Shown one piece after another: positions 1 to 8,748 of a stretch of 64,000 nt of DNA (position 1 is its first letter; the number at the start of each line of letters is the position of its first letter). Made by a program: the position numbers and the translations under genes. Origin of the DNA: Betaproteobacteria bacterium (lineage in GTDB: Bacteria; Pseudomonadota; Gammaproteobacteria; Burkholderiales; Burkholderiaceae_D); the NCBI GenBank assembly GCA_025362735.1, contig JANYFL010000043.1, forward strand, positions 41,144 to 105,143, given 5' to 3'. The notes under the pieces are model-generated. The model was not told the origin of the DNA. It worked only from the letters and a program-made list of their open reading frames with translations, and did no database searches.

Positions 1-329
1 TCAGTGCCGGTCTCCATGTCCACACCATAAATCTGCTGACCATTGGTGCAGTAGGTAAAGCGCACCGCCAACTTGGCCGCGTATTTTTTCGCCTGCCCCA
101 GTCCTTCGGTGTAGGGTTTGTCCCAGGCCTTGGCCTCGACCACCGCCAGTTTGGTATTGCGGTAGATCAGCACATAGTCGGCAATATCCGCAGCCCCTCG
201 CTTGCCGCCCCCTTGCAGGCGGCCCGGCGCAATCACCTCACGCCGGACGCGACTGCCTTCGACCATGCCCCAGCCTGCGGCTTTCAAGGCAGGGTCGATG
301 TGCTCGGCGCGGGTTTCGGCTTCGTTCAT
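1..329 (-). CDS. hsdR: Type I restriction enzyme R subunit, N-terminal part (cut by window edge)
   Basis: First 109 residues of HsdR, the ATP-dependent translocase/endonuclease subunit of a type I restriction-modification complex. The visible part is the N-terminal PD-(D/E)xK nuclease domain: an acidic residue in the ADIADYVLIY strand is followed by VVEAKAW, the ExK part of the motif. The helicase motor lies outside the window. The ATG at 329-327 overlaps the stop of the BRO-N gene as ATGA, so the two are translationally coupled. The reading frame is open to the window edge. A second, divergent copy of this 5' end lies at 1203-1316. Confidence 0.9.
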   Translation of the reverse strand, partial: MNEAETRAEHIDPALKAAGWGMVEGSRVRREVIAPGRLQGGGKRGAADIADYVLIYRNTKLAVVEAKAWDKPYTEGLGQAKKYAAKLAVRFTYCTNGQQIYGVDMETGT

Positions 330-1198
330 TTTTTCTTTACGGCTTTCTGCACGGTCGTCTTCACAACTTTGAGAGATGGGCTCCTGCCGGGCGGCAGAAA
401 ATTGGCGGCAGACACCACCGGCTTGCCGGTCTTGTCTTCCAGCGCCTGACGCGCCTGCCTGGCAATGCTGCCACCTTTGGTCGCAGCGACTTTGTTTTCA
501 GCCATGCCGGTGGCGTCATCGGTCTCCGCAATCTGCCGCGTGGACAACTCTGCCAGTGCGGTAAAAATCAACTCCGCCTCGCTCATGTGGTCACGCAGAT
601 TGTGATCGCGCAAACCCTTGATCGCCTTGTGCGCTTTCACACTCACGCCCGACCATTCCTGATGAATGATGTTAGTGAGAATCGCAAACTCCTCTCCCTT
701 TTTGATGTCGTGCTCAGCCCAGTAATCGGTCAGCTTGTTGCGCGTCTCCTGCCCCGTCATGCGCTGCTGTATCCACTTCTCGCTCCGCCCATGCTTCTGC
801 CAGGTCTCGCGAGCACGATCCAAAGACAAGGCCGGGTCGGCCATTTCCTGCATACGTTCATAGCCTACCTTCGCCAGCCAGAGCTTGATTGGTTCGGCTT
901 TCGGGCTGGGGATGGACTGCACCAGGCGCAGCAACGTTTCAGCGGTGGCCACATCGGTGAGATAGTTCTTGCCATCAGCGGCAGGCAATTTCAGTTGGTG
1001 ACAATTTGACACCGACTGACTGCCCTCCTTGGTCAACCGCTCTTTCAACTTGTTCCAATACTTGCGAGCCGTCTGATAATCCGGTTGCTGGGTCAGCACC
1101 TGCACCACATCCACCACCGAAAACCACCAGGTTTCGTTGGCTTCATCGTAGATGCGGCGGATCGCGTGGCCGTCGAACTCCGTGGGTAATATTTTCAT
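326..1198 (-). CDS. BRO-N domain (phage antirepressor-like) protein inside the RM operon
   Basis: The N-terminal ~110 residues match the BRO-N / phage antirepressor DNA-binding fold: WWFSVVDVVQVLT, then ARKYWNKLKERL, and YLTDVATAETLLRLVQSIPS before the conserved KAEPIKLWLAKVGYERMQE. The C-terminal ~150 residues resemble the Ant-type tail found in bacterial homologues (AEHDIKKGEEFAILTN), ending in a lysine-rich tail. A longer frame opens at 1228, but AGGAG seven bases before the ATG at 1198 marks that as the start (MKILPTEF, 290 aa). It sits between hsdS and hsdR, overlapping hsdR by 4 bp. Such genes are seen in some type I operons; their role there is unknown. Regulation of the RM genes is a guess. 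Confidence 0.8.
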   Translation of the reverse strand: MKILPTEFDGHAIRRIYDEANETWWFSVVDVVQVLTQQPDYQTARKYWNKLKERLTKEGSQSVSNCHQLKLPAADGKNYLTDVATAETLLRLVQSIPSPKAEPIKLWLAKVGYERMQEMADPALSLDRARETWQKHGRSEKWIQQRMTGQETRNKLTDYWAEHDIKKGEEFAILTNIIHQEWSGVSVKAHKAIKGLRDHNLRDHMSEAELIFTALAELSTRQIAETDDATGMAENKVAATKGGSIARQARQALEDKTGKPVVSAANFLPPGRSPSLKVVKTTVQKAVKKK

Positions 1199-1202
1199 CT
1201 GA

Positions 1203-1316
1203 TCACTCCTGTCTCGTGCATTGCTCATGCAGGACGCGGCAGCCTTCGACTACGCCCCAGCCAGCGGCCTTCAGAGCAAGGTCGATGTGCTCGGCGCGGG
1301 TTTCGGCTTCGTTCAT
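1203..1316 (-). pseudogene. Stub of a second hsdR 5' end
   Basis: A 37-codon frame beginning MNEAETRAEHID, followed by ALKAAGWG, repeats the start of HsdR at 329. The first ~37 bases are identical; over ~94 bases there are about 11 differences, several of them silent. Its ATG overlaps the hsdS stop as ATGA, exactly as the intact hsdR overlaps the BRO-N stop. After residue ~28 it diverges and stops with a TGA that overlaps the AGGAG ribosome binding site of the BRO-N gene. It looks like the remnant of an ancestral hsdR that directly followed hsdS. Confidence 0.8.
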
Positions 1317-2413
1317 GCGACCTCAGCTACCTGCTTGTCGGTGGACTTGGAGGTCAGGGCACCGGTGAAGGCTTGATGCAGTAATGATCTCTTTAGCTCA
1401 TCAAGGGCAGAGATCTTCGCCATGTAGATTGATGCAAGCTCGACCGCACCTGCCGACAGGTTCTCCATTCGCTCGGCGAGAGCGATCTGCTCGCCCAGCG
1501 GTGGCCACACTACGCGAAGCGGGTGCACCTGATTCCTGTTGAGTGCCGGGTTGGCCGCTCCGGAGTCGAGACCCTGGACATCAAGGACCTCGAAAAATCT
1601 ATGCACGAAGCGTGGATCGTTGCCCTTGAAGTCTTTCACCCAAAGCGTTGTGTCGTGTGGCCAGAAGTCCTCCTCCAAGTAGAAGACTTTGCCGAGCGTT
1701 CCCTTCCGGCCCATCACAACCCCTGGCGCCCTTACCATCGATGTGTCGTGATGGCTCCGTATGCCGCCGCTCGAAACCACTGGCACTTGACCGTCGCGCT
1801 GTTGATCCTTCGTAATGTCGAACCCCCGTTGTAGCGTGACTTGATCACCAATTGTCGACTCCGTCCAGGAGGTGTTGCCGGTGGTCAGCGCTCGCCGCAT
1901 TGCGACCCTTGGAAGCTCGCGCACGTTCCGCAGGGTCGTCTCCGTGTTGGCCTTGGCGGTGGCGATGCCCTCGAAGGCTTCGTCGAGGATGGCGACAATG
2001 CGGCGCTGCTCAGCTAGCGAAGCCGGATAGGCGATCCGAAGGCCACGAAAGGCCGGTGCGTCCAGCTTCTTCTGCGCCGAGCCTTTTCCAAGAGCGAATA
2101 TCTCGTCATTGAGTGCGAGCGTGAGTCGATCCAAGAATGTCTGCAGCAGTGTGCCCGTGTCCTTCGGCGATAGCGTCAGGCCACTGTCATTCAGAAAGAA
2201 CTCGCCATCGACAAAGCGGGTGCACTCTTCGGACATCCCAAATCGCGACACAACCACGCGGTTTGCGCGATTTGTTGTGTCCATGAAGAACGTGGCTCCG
2301 CCGCCGCCGTAGACCGGATAGATGCTTCCGCCGTCCCGCTTCTGCACGACTCGAGTGCCGTACTCCACGTTGCACGCGTCGTCGATGGTTGTGGTGCGCC
2401 AAGTCACCATCAC
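1313..2413 (-). CDS. hsdS: Type I restriction-modification specificity subunit
   Basis: HsdS (366 aa) sets the DNA target of the M2S methylase and the R2M2S nuclease. Two target recognition domains are visible, about residues 5-165 and 185-350. Each ends in the helical spacer typical of the family: RGLRIAYPASLAEQRRIVAILDEAF in the first (RxxxPPLxEQ-like) and VVWPPLGEQIALAERM in the second. It is somewhat short for the family (usually 380-600 aa) but complete. The start ATGATG overlaps the hsdM stop at 2410-2412, giving translational coupling. Confidence 0.93.
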   Translation of the reverse strand: MMVTWRTTTIDDACNVEYGTRVVQKRDGGSIYPVYGGGGATFFMDTTNRANRVVVSRFGMSEECTRFVDGEFFLNDSGLTLSPKDTGTLLQTFLDRLTLALNDEIFALGKGSAQKKLDAPAFRGLRIAYPASLAEQRRIVAILDEAFEGIATAKANTETTLRNVRELPRVAMRRALTTGNTSWTESTIGDQVTLQRGFDITKDQQRDGQVPVVSSGGIRSHHDTSMVRAPGVVMGRKGTLGKVFYLEEDFWPHDTTLWVKDFKGNDPRFVHRFFEVLDVQGLDSGAANPALNRNQVHPLRVVWPPLGEQIALAERMENLSAGAVELASIYMAKISALDELKRSLLHQAFTGALTSKSTDKQVAEVA

Positions 2414-3864
2414 GCGACGAGCCCCCTGATCGTCGCCAGCACATCGGCGCTCTCAGCATCGAGCGCCGCAATCTCATCGAGGATGTCCTGCGGCGTGCGC
2501 AGCGTGACCTCATCACCGCCGTTCGGGTTCTTGGCCGACAGGTCGTAGGTGGCTGTATCGATGCCGACCACGTCCACCGACCAGCTCTGTGCCGAGTCGG
2601 CGAAGGTCTTGTGCCGCTCAATGAAATCGCGTAGATCGTCATCGTTCAGCGGGTTGGTCTTGCCCATGTTTCGGCCCGGGTTCAGTTGGTAGAACCAGAC
2701 CTTGCGCGTGGGCGCACCTTTCTCGAAAAACAGCACCACAGTCTTGACGCCCGCACCCTGGAACGTGCCGCCGGGCATGTCCAGCACGGTGTGAAGGTTG
2801 CAGCTTTCCAAGAGCAGCTTGCGGATGCTGGTGCTGGCGTTGTCGGTGTTGCTCAGGAAGGTGTTCTTGATGACGATGGCCGCGCGCCCGCCGGCCCGCA
2901 GCGTCTTGATGAAGTGCTGCAGGAACAGGAAGGCCGTCTCGCCGGTCTTGATGGGGAAGTTCTGCTGGACCTCCTTGCGTTCCTTGCCGCCGAAGGGCGG
3001 GTTGGCCAGGATCACGTCGTAGCGGTCGCGGTCCTGGATGTCGCTGATGTTGTCGGCCAGCGTGTTGGCGTGGATGACGTTGGGCGCCTCGATGCCATGC
3101 AGGATCATGTTCATGATCGCGATGACGTAAGCCAGGCTCTTCTTTTCCTTGCCGTAGAAGGTGCGCGTCTGCAGCGTCTTCAGGTCGTCGGCCTTGTTGG
3201 CCTTGGGCAGCAGGTAGTCGAAGGCCTCGCACAGGAAGCCGGCCGAGCCGCAGGCGCCGTCGTAGATGCGCTCGCCGATCTTCGGGTCCAGCACCTTGAT
3301 CATGGCGCGGATCAACGGGCGCGGCGTGTAGTACTCGCCGCCGTTGCGCCCGGCGTTGCCCATGTTCCTGATCTTGGCCTCGTACAGATGCGACAGCTCG
3401 TGCTTCTCGGTCTGGGAGCGGAAACGCAGCTCGTCCACCAGGTCGATCACGTCGCGCAGGTTGTAGCCGCTCTGCACCTTGTTCTTGATCTCGCTGAAGA
3501 CCTCGCCAATCTTGTATTCGATGGTGTTGGGGCCGCTGGCGCGCTGCTTGAAACCAGCCAGGTAGGGGAACAGCTTGCCGTTGACGAAGTCGCGCAGATC
3601 ATCACCGGTCATGGCGGCGTTGTGGTCGAGCTTGCCGTCGGCGGTCTTGGGCGCGGCCCAGGTGTCCCAGCGGAAGGCTTCGGCCAGGATGAAGCTGTAG
3701 CGCTTGCCTTCGAGCTCGGCCTCGGTCGATTTGTCCTGTTCCAAAGCATCAAGGTATTTCAGGAACAGCAACCAGGATGACTGCTCGGTGTAGTCGAGTT
3801 CGCTGGTGCAGCCCGCGTCCTTGTGCAGGATGTCGTCGATATTTTTAAAAACTTGTTCAAACAT
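2410..3864 (-). CDS. hsdM: Type I restriction-modification DNA adenine methyltransferase subunit
   Basis: HsdM (484 aa) is the N6-adenine methyltransferase of the type I system, using S-adenosylmethionine. It has the HsdM N-terminal helical domain (residues 1-130, FKNIDDILHKDAG), the GEYYTPRPLIRAMI helix, SAM-binding motif I as YDGACGSAGFL and the catalytic motif IV NPPFGG. It is the first gene of the minus-strand operon hsdM-hsdS-BRO-hsdR. The 77 bp upstream separate it from the toxin-antitoxin pair, which is read in the same direction. Confidence 0.96.
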   Translation of the reverse strand: MFEQVFKNIDDILHKDAGCTSELDYTEQSSWLLFLKYLDALEQDKSTEAELEGKRYSFILAEAFRWDTWAAPKTADGKLDHNAAMTGDDLRDFVNGKLFPYLAGFKQRASGPNTIEYKIGEVFSEIKNKVQSGYNLRDVIDLVDELRFRSQTEKHELSHLYEAKIRNMGNAGRNGGEYYTPRPLIRAMIKVLDPKIGERIYDGACGSAGFLCEAFDYLLPKANKADDLKTLQTRTFYGKEKKSLAYVIAIMNMILHGIEAPNVIHANTLADNISDIQDRDRYDVILANPPFGGKERKEVQQNFPIKTGETAFLFLQHFIKTLRAGGRAAIVIKNTFLSNTDNASTSIRKLLLESCNLHTVLDMPGGTFQGAGVKTVVLFFEKGAPTRKVWFYQLNPGRNMGKTNPLNDDDLRDFIERHKTFADSAQSWSVDVVGIDTATYDLSAKNPNGGDEVTLRTPQDILDEIAALDAESADVLATIRGLVA

Positions 3865-3941
3865 GCAGTGTTTCTATGGGATGGGCCATTTGCGATGGCC
3901 ACGAATAAATGGATTCGAGATTGAAGGTGTTGTCGCCAGGA

Positions 3942-4286
3942 TTAGCGCGAACCGCCCAGCAACTGGGTTAACCCGGCACGAACGCCTTCGACATCGGCTG
4001 ATGCAAGCTGACCAAGCTGCCCCTTCACCAGTCGATGGTCCAGAGTAAAAAGTTTGAAGCGTACTTTGGATGGTGCGGGCAAACCGGCGGCAGCCAAGTC
4101 GCTAATCGTGCAGTCCAGTGGCCATGGCGAATTGGCCTCTGAGGTAATCATGGCCATGACCGAATGACCTGCAGGGGTATTGAATGCGGCGGGCTCGGAG
4201 AGCACAACGGCCGGCCGGTTTTTGGTGGCGTTGCGGTCGGTAAACGGAAAAGGGACGCGCACGACCGCGTACAGGTCAAAGCCCAC
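3942..4286 (-). CDS. PemK/MazF-like toxin (predicted mRNA interferase)
   Basis: A 114-aa protein with the PemK/MazF-type core: an N-terminal strand VVRVPFPFTD followed by NRPAVVLS, then a helix-rich C-terminus. Family members are sequence-specific endoribonucleases held inactive by the cognate antitoxin. A longer frame opens at 4415, but it would overlap nearly all of the antitoxin. GAGGAAG 6 bases before the GTG at 4286 identifies the start (GFDLYAVVRV). The gene overlaps the antitoxin by 11 bp, the usual coupled antitoxin-toxin arrangement. Confidence 0.8.
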   Translation of the reverse strand: MGFDLYAVVRVPFPFTDRNATKNRPAVVLSEPAAFNTPAGHSVMAMITSEANSPWPLDCTISDLAAAGLPAPSKVRFKLFTLDHRLVKGQLGQLASADVEGVRAGLTQLLGGSR

Positions 4287-4506
4287 GGTAAGCTTCCTCG
4301 TCAGCTGCGCTCGCCCATTCACCAAGGGTGCCTTCAACAGCACGCAGATACTCCACATCCATTGGCTGCACGCGACGCACTGTCGCTGTACCGTTCGTCC
4401 CGACTTCCCAGGCAATCAGGTCGCCTGGCGTGACCTGTAACGCGACGCGCACGTCTTGGGGAATGGTGGTTTGGCCCTTGGCCGTGATTTTGGCAACTGC
4501 TAGCAT
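4276..4506 (-). CDS. AbrB/SpoVT-type antitoxin
   Basis: A 76-aa protein whose first ~45 residues are a swapped-hairpin AbrB domain (AKITAKGQTTIPQDVRVAL, then PGDLIAWEV). The acidic C-terminus (EGTLGEWASAADEEAYRGL) is the expected toxin-wrapping tail. By family it should neutralise the downstream toxin and repress the operon promoter. It has GAGCAAATA upstream of the ATG at 4506. The pair lies between mnmE and the type I RM operon, a typical site for stabilising modules. Confidence 0.85.
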   Translation of the reverse strand: MLAVAKITAKGQTTIPQDVRVALQVTPGDLIAWEVGTNGTATVRRVQPMDVEYLRAVEGTLGEWASAADEEAYRGL

Positions 4507-4597
4507 TATTTGCTCCTGGTAATGCGATCCTTACTTCCTTACTATAATGCAGTCGCGCTGCCAAATCCAGAACAAAATGGTTTCATGTGGCCCGAGT

Positions 4598-5968
4598 TCA
4601 TTTACCAATACAGAAGCGGCTGAAAATTTCTCCGAGCAGGTCGTCGGCACTGAAGGCGCCCGTGATGGTGTTGAGCTGGTCTTGGGCAAGGCGCAGTTCT
4701 TCGGCGAAGAGATCAAGAACACGATCATTTTGCGCAGCGTGATCGGCGGCATCAGCAAGATGGAGCGCGGCAGAACGCAAGGCGATGAGATGACGTTCAC
4801 GGGCGAGATAAACCGTTTCACTGCTGGAATGCCAACCCGCGATGGCGAGCAGTTCTTTTCTTAACAAGTCGATGCCTGCGCCCGTTTTGGCAGACAGGTA
4901 AATCTGTTCGGCATCAAGACGTGCCACGTCCTTAGTGAGATCGACTTTGTTGTAAACAATGCGGCGTGGCACGGCGCTGATGGCTTGTAGACGTGCTGCG
5001 ATCACTTCATCTTCAACCGTGTCGGGCTGGGTTGCATCGCGCAGATTGAGGATGACATCGGCGCGTTCGATTTCAGCCCAAGTGCGTGCAATGCCGATAC
5101 GCTCGACCTCATCGGCTTCGGCATCATCGCGTAGACCGGCAGTGTCGATGATGTGCAGCGGAATACCTTCGATCTGAATGGTCTCGACGATTTTGTCACG
5201 CGTGGTTCCAGCAATCGCGGTGACAATCGCGACCTCGGCCTGGGCAAGCGCGTTGAGCAGGCTGGACTTGCCAACATTGGGCCGACCCGCGAGCACGACT
5301 TTGAGGCCATTGCGCAGCAAGGCGCCTTGTTGCGACTGATCGAGCAGATGCTGAAGTTGTACACGTATGCGGGCGAGCTGACCACGCGCATCGGCTTTTT
5401 CCAGAAAGTCGATTTCTTCTTCAGGAAAATCCAGCGTCGCCTCGACCAGCATGCGCAGGTGGATGACGGCTTCAACCAAGGCATGCACGGCTTGCGAAAA
5501 CGCACCCGAGAGCGAGGCTTGCGCACTTTTGGCGGCAGCGGTCGTGCTGGCTTCGATCAGATCGGCCACCGCTTCGGCTTGCGCCAGATCAAGCTTGTCG
5601 TTCAAAAAAGCGCGGCGCGTGAATTCGCCCGGCTCGGCCAATTTCAGGCCGATGTCAGTGCCCACTTGCAGGCAACGTTCAATCAGCATTTGCAACACGA
5701 CCGGTCCGCCGTGACCCTGAAGTTCGAGCACGTCTTCACCGGTATACGAATGCGGCGCAGGGAAATAGAGGGCAAGGCCGGCATCGATGGGAGATCCATC
5801 GACGTTCAGAAAATCCATGTAAGTCGCGTGTCTTGGCGTGAGCGGGCGCTTGCACAAAGCTTGTATCAGGTCATCTAATCGGCACCCAGAAATGCGCACA
5901 ACACCGATGCCGCCGCGACCAGGAGCGGTGGCGATGGCAATAATCGGATGGGTGTGGGTCAGTTTCAT
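4598..5968 (-). CDS. mnmE: tRNA modification GTPase MnmE
   Basis: MnmE (456 aa) works with MnmG to install the 5-carboxymethylaminomethyl group on wobble uridine 34 of tRNAs. It has an N-terminal tetrahydrofolate-binding domain ([20 protein letters not shown]), a helical domain, and an inserted Ras-like G domain with [16 protein letters not shown] and NKVD motifs. It ends in the conserved FCIGK with the catalytic Cys. The frame opens at 6001, but MKLTHTHP at 5968 fits family starts and avoids overlap with the upstream terminator hairpin. The partner mnmG lies at 49.2-51.1 kb. Confidence 0.97.
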   Translation of the reverse strand: MKLTHTHPIIAIATAPGRGGIGVVRISGCRLDDLIQALCKRPLTPRHATYMDFLNVDGSPIDAGLALYFPAPHSYTGEDVLELQGHGGPVVLQMLIERCLQVGTDIGLKLAEPGEFTRRAFLNDKLDLAQAEAVADLIEASTTAAAKSAQASLSGAFSQAVHALVEAVIHLRMLVEATLDFPEEEIDFLEKADARGQLARIRVQLQHLLDQSQQGALLRNGLKVVLAGRPNVGKSSLLNALAQAEVAIVTAIAGTTRDKIVETIQIEGIPLHIIDTAGLRDDAEADEVERIGIARTWAEIERADVILNLRDATQPDTVEDEVIAARLQAISAVPRRIVYNKVDLTKDVARLDAEQIYLSAKTGAGIDLLRKELLAIAGWHSSSETVYLARERHLIALRSAALHLADAADHAAQNDRVLDLFAEELRLAQDQLNTITGAFSADDLLGEIFSRFCIGK

Positions 5969-5984
5969 ATAAGGATGCGGAAAC

Positions 5985-6014
5985 AAAAAAGCCGCGCACA
6001 TCTCTGCGCGCGGC
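5985..6014 (-). terminator. Rho-independent terminator after yidC
   Basis: On the minus strand a GCCGCGC / GCGCGGC stem with an 8-9 nt loop is followed by TTTTTT. It begins 21 bp after the yidC stop and precedes mnmE, so mnmE probably has its own promoter or depends on read-through. Confidence 0.75.
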
Positions 6015-6034
6015 CTTGATGGTTAGCACCTATT

Positions 6035-7723
6035 CTAAGTGGCTTTCTTGTCACCCAACAGGCGTGTTATCTGCCACTGCTGCGCAATCGACAGAATGTT
6101 GTTGACGACCCAGTACAGCACCAGACCGGCCGGGAAGAAAAAGAAGGTCACACCAAAAATCAGTGGCATGATCATCATCATCTTGGCCTGCATCGGATCG
6201 GGTGGCGTGGGATTGAGTTTGAACTGCACAAACATCGACACCATCATCACAACTGGCAGAATGTAGAACGGATCCGGGGCAGCCAGATCGTGAATCCAGC
6301 CCATCCATGGCGCGCCACGCATTTCAACACTGGCGAGCAAGGTGGAATACAGTGCGATGAAAACCGGGATCTGGATCAGGATCGGCAGACAGCCGCCCAT
6401 CGGATTGATCTTTTCGGTCTTGTATAACTCCATCATCGCCTGATTCATTTTCATGCGGTCATCCTTGTATTTCTCCTGGATAACCTTGAGGCGTGGCGCG
6501 ACGTTTTTCATGCGTGCCATCGATTTGTAGCTGGCCGCAGATAGCGGGAAAAAAGCCGCCTTGATCAGTGCCGTCAAGGCGACAATGGCCCAGCCCCAAT
6601 TACCGATAATGACATGCAGCTTCTCAAGTAGCCAAAACATTGGCTTAGCTAGTAACTGCGTCCGTCCATAGTCGCGCACCAGTTCCAGTCCCGGTGCGGT
6701 CTTTTCAAGGAGGCGTTCAACCTGCGGCCCAACAAACAACTCCGCATCATTTTTCACCGCTGCACCTGGTGCAATTGAACCCAGGCTTTGGCGCACACCG
6801 ACACGATAGAGATTGGTCGCCACTTTTTCGGTATAGATGCTGCGCTCACCTGCAGCCGGAAGCCAGGCCGAAACAAAATAATGCTGAAGCATGGCAACCC
6901 AGCCGTCGCTGGCGGAAGCGACATGCTCGTCTGGTGCTTTGCCCTTTTCAATGTCGCTAAAGCCGACTTTCTGGAAATGGCCGGCTTCGCTATAGACCGC
7001 AGGGCCGGTGAAGGTGCTGTAGAAACGGGAGCCGCCGGCCGGATTATTGCCGTCACGCACCAGTTGCAGATACAACTGCGGCACCACTGGTGCTGTGCCG
7101 GTATTGATGACTTCATGACGCACGCCGATTTCGTAACTGCCGCGCTTGAAGGTGTACGTCTTGATCAGCCGGACGCCGCCTGTTTCAGCTTGCATCGAAA
7201 CTTCAAACTGATCCTGACCCTCAGCCAGTGTGCGCACACCCGGCAGCAACGTAAAGATGGTCTTGTGATTGGGCAATGCCCCGGCTTCGCTGCTGCCGCC
7301 CACCAGACCGGACTGAGCGAGATAGGTGCGCTCTGGGCTTAAGTCCAGCAAGGTCATGTTGCGTTTGGCGTCTTCGGTGTCCTGATATTTCAGCAGTTCA
7401 ACGCGACGCAGTTCTCCGCCAAGGGTGTCCAGGTCAACCGCCAGCAAATCCGTGCGGACTTGAATTCGTTCGGATGCAACGGGCGCAGGGTCCACGCTGG
7501 CTGGAATCGCAGCTCTTGCTGGCGAGGCTGTCGTGGTTGGCGTCGCAGCAGGAATGTCATTCGCTGTTCCGGATGACGGCGCGCTTACCGAGGCTGGCGC
7601 CTTGACCGCTGGCGCACTGGAAAACATGGATGCGTGGCCGTTGTAACGCTGCCAGTTGTCCCAAAGGAAAAACAGGGACATGGTAAAGATTACCCACAGG
7701 ATCGTACGTCGCGTGTCCATCAT
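6035..7723 (-). CDS. yidC: Membrane protein insertase YidC
   Basis: YidC (562 aa) inserts and folds inner-membrane proteins alone or with SecYEG. It has the N-terminal TM (RRTILWVIFTMSLFFLW), a Pro/Ala/Thr-rich linker (residues 35-75), the large periplasmic beta domain (80-350), and the C-terminal five-TM OxaA core with FPLSAASYKSMARMK and NPMGGCLPILIQIPVFIALY. It is the long Gram-negative form. It lies 33 bp downstream of yidD in the conserved rpmH-rnpA-yidD-yidC order. Confidence 0.97.
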   Translation of the reverse strand: MMDTRRTILWVIFTMSLFFLWDNWQRYNGHASMFSSAPAVKAPASVSAPSSGTANDIPAATPTTTASPARAAIPASVDPAPVASERIQVRTDLLAVDLDTLGGELRRVELLKYQDTEDAKRNMTLLDLSPERTYLAQSGLVGGSSEAGALPNHKTIFTLLPGVRTLAEGQDQFEVSMQAETGGVRLIKTYTFKRGSYEIGVRHEVINTGTAPVVPQLYLQLVRDGNNPAGGSRFYSTFTGPAVYSEAGHFQKVGFSDIEKGKAPDEHVASASDGWVAMLQHYFVSAWLPAAGERSIYTEKVATNLYRVGVRQSLGSIAPGAAVKNDAELFVGPQVERLLEKTAPGLELVRDYGRTQLLAKPMFWLLEKLHVIIGNWGWAIVALTALIKAAFFPLSAASYKSMARMKNVAPRLKVIQEKYKDDRMKMNQAMMELYKTEKINPMGGCLPILIQIPVFIALYSTLLASVEMRGAPWMGWIHDLAAPDPFYILPVVMMVSMFVQFKLNPTPPDPMQAKMMMIMPLIFGVTFFFFPAGLVLYWVVNNILSIAQQWQITRLLGDKKAT

Positions 7724-7756
7724 GATAGGAAGAGTGTGGTCTTAAGGTGAAGGGGA

Positions 7757-8029
7757 TTAGTGATGATGGCTGCAACAGTGCGGAGCAGCTTTTGACGTTC
7801 GTTGCGGCGTTGACTGCACTTCGGGCACCGGGTCGTAACCACCTGCATGCCAGGGGTGACATCGACCCAAACGTTTGAGGGCCAACCAGCTGCCGCGCAA
7901 TGTGCCCTGGCTGCGCAAAGCCTCAATGGCATATTCCGAGCAACTGGGACTGAAACGGCAACGCGACCCCAGCCAAGGGCTGACCACCAGTTGGTAAGCG
8001 CGGATCAGGTAACTTAGTACGGCGCGCAT
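7757..8029 (-). CDS. yidD: Membrane protein insertion efficiency factor YidD
   Basis: A 90-aa YidD homologue: [21 protein letters not shown] followed by [11 protein letters not shown], with the conserved cysteines and a GGYDPVP end. YidD aids YidC-dependent insertion. The open frame reaches back to a TTG at 8074, but the first ATG consistent with the family is at 8029 (MRAVLSYL). A His/Cys-rich tail (CCSHHH) extends beyond the conserved domain. Confidence 0.92.
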   Translation of the reverse strand: MRAVLSYLIRAYQLVVSPWLGSRCRFSPSCSEYAIEALRSQGTLRGSWLALKRLGRCHPWHAGGYDPVPEVQSTPQRTSKAAPHCCSHHH

Positions 8030-8075
8030 GATTGAGAGTGAACAGGCCTGGCTCGGAACATCGATTGAATTCAAC

Positions 8076-8543
8076 TCAGGATTTGGGAGAAACGCTGCCT
8101 TGCAGCTGCAGTTTGACTGTCATTTGTTGCAACAGGTTTTCTGCATCCTCATGACATTGCCGCTTTAGCAAAACCAACGATTGTTCTGGTGCAATGGTGC
8201 CCAATAAGCGCGCCACCAATCCGCGTCCAGGAAGATTCAGAAGTTCAGCCCGGCACCGGAAGGCCTCACGCCAAATTCTTTTGATGGCATTACGCCGTAC
8301 GGAACTGGCTTCATAGCGTTTTGGAACAACCAGACCAAGCCGCCAAACCCTGGATTCCGGTGCCAGAAACGCTTCAATATTTGCTACGCCTGCAGCGTTT
8401 TGTTCTGGCTCAAATACATACAGAGCAAAACGAGGATTTCGTACCAACGCTTTTTGTTTAAGCGCTTTTACGAAATCCTCGGGTTCAGTCAAGCGCTTGC
8501 GCCGGGGAAACCCCTGCGCCGGAATTGATCGTTGCTGAAGCAT
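8076..8543 (-). CDS. rnpA: Ribonuclease P protein component
   Basis: RnpA (155 aa) is the protein subunit of RNase P, which matures tRNA 5' ends. The RNR signature is present as [17 protein letters not shown], and the N-terminal [13 protein letters not shown] strand is typical. It is longer than the usual ~120 aa because of a ~12-residue insertion ([16 protein letters not shown] region) and an extended C-terminus. It is located between rpmH and yidD as expected. Confidence 0.93.
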   Translation of the reverse strand: MLQQRSIPAQGFPRRKRLTEPEDFVKALKQKALVRNPRFALYVFEPEQNAAGVANIEAFLAPESRVWRLGLVVPKRYEASSVRRNAIKRIWREAFRCRAELLNLPGRGLVARLLGTIAPEQSLVLLKRQCHEDAENLLQQMTVKLQLQGSVSPKS

Positions 8544-8613
8544 TAATCAATTCGGAATCAATACAGGGCGCGCTTGTGCCTGACGACACACGCGTGCACT
8601 TTGCTTAGATACG

Positions 8614-8748
8614 TTAAACCGACAAACTGTGACGACCCTTGGCACGGCGCGCGCGAATAACGCCACGGCCACCACGGGTCTTCATGCGGACGAGAAAACC
8701 GTGCGTGCGCTTGCGACGGACGACGGAAGGTTGATATGTACGTTTCAT
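8614..8748 (-). CDS. rpmH: 50S ribosomal protein L34
   Basis: A 44-residue basic protein beginning [18 protein letters not shown] and ending KGRHSLSV, the canonical L34 of the large ribosomal subunit. It begins with ATG at 8748 and stops with TAA at 8614. It heads the rpmH-rnpA-yidD-yidC cluster, divergent from dnaA. Confidence 0.97.
   Translation of the reverse strand: MKRTYQPSVVRRKRTHGFLVRMKTRGGRGVIRARRAKGRHSLSV

Noticed and set aside
1199..1228. Longer start for the BRO-N gene at 1228
   Set aside because: The extra ten codons are the hsdR stub read out of frame; AGGAG supports the start at 1198.
2686..3780. 364-codon frame antisense to hsdM
   Set aside because: Leu/Val/Gly-rich low-quality translation opposite a clear methyltransferase.
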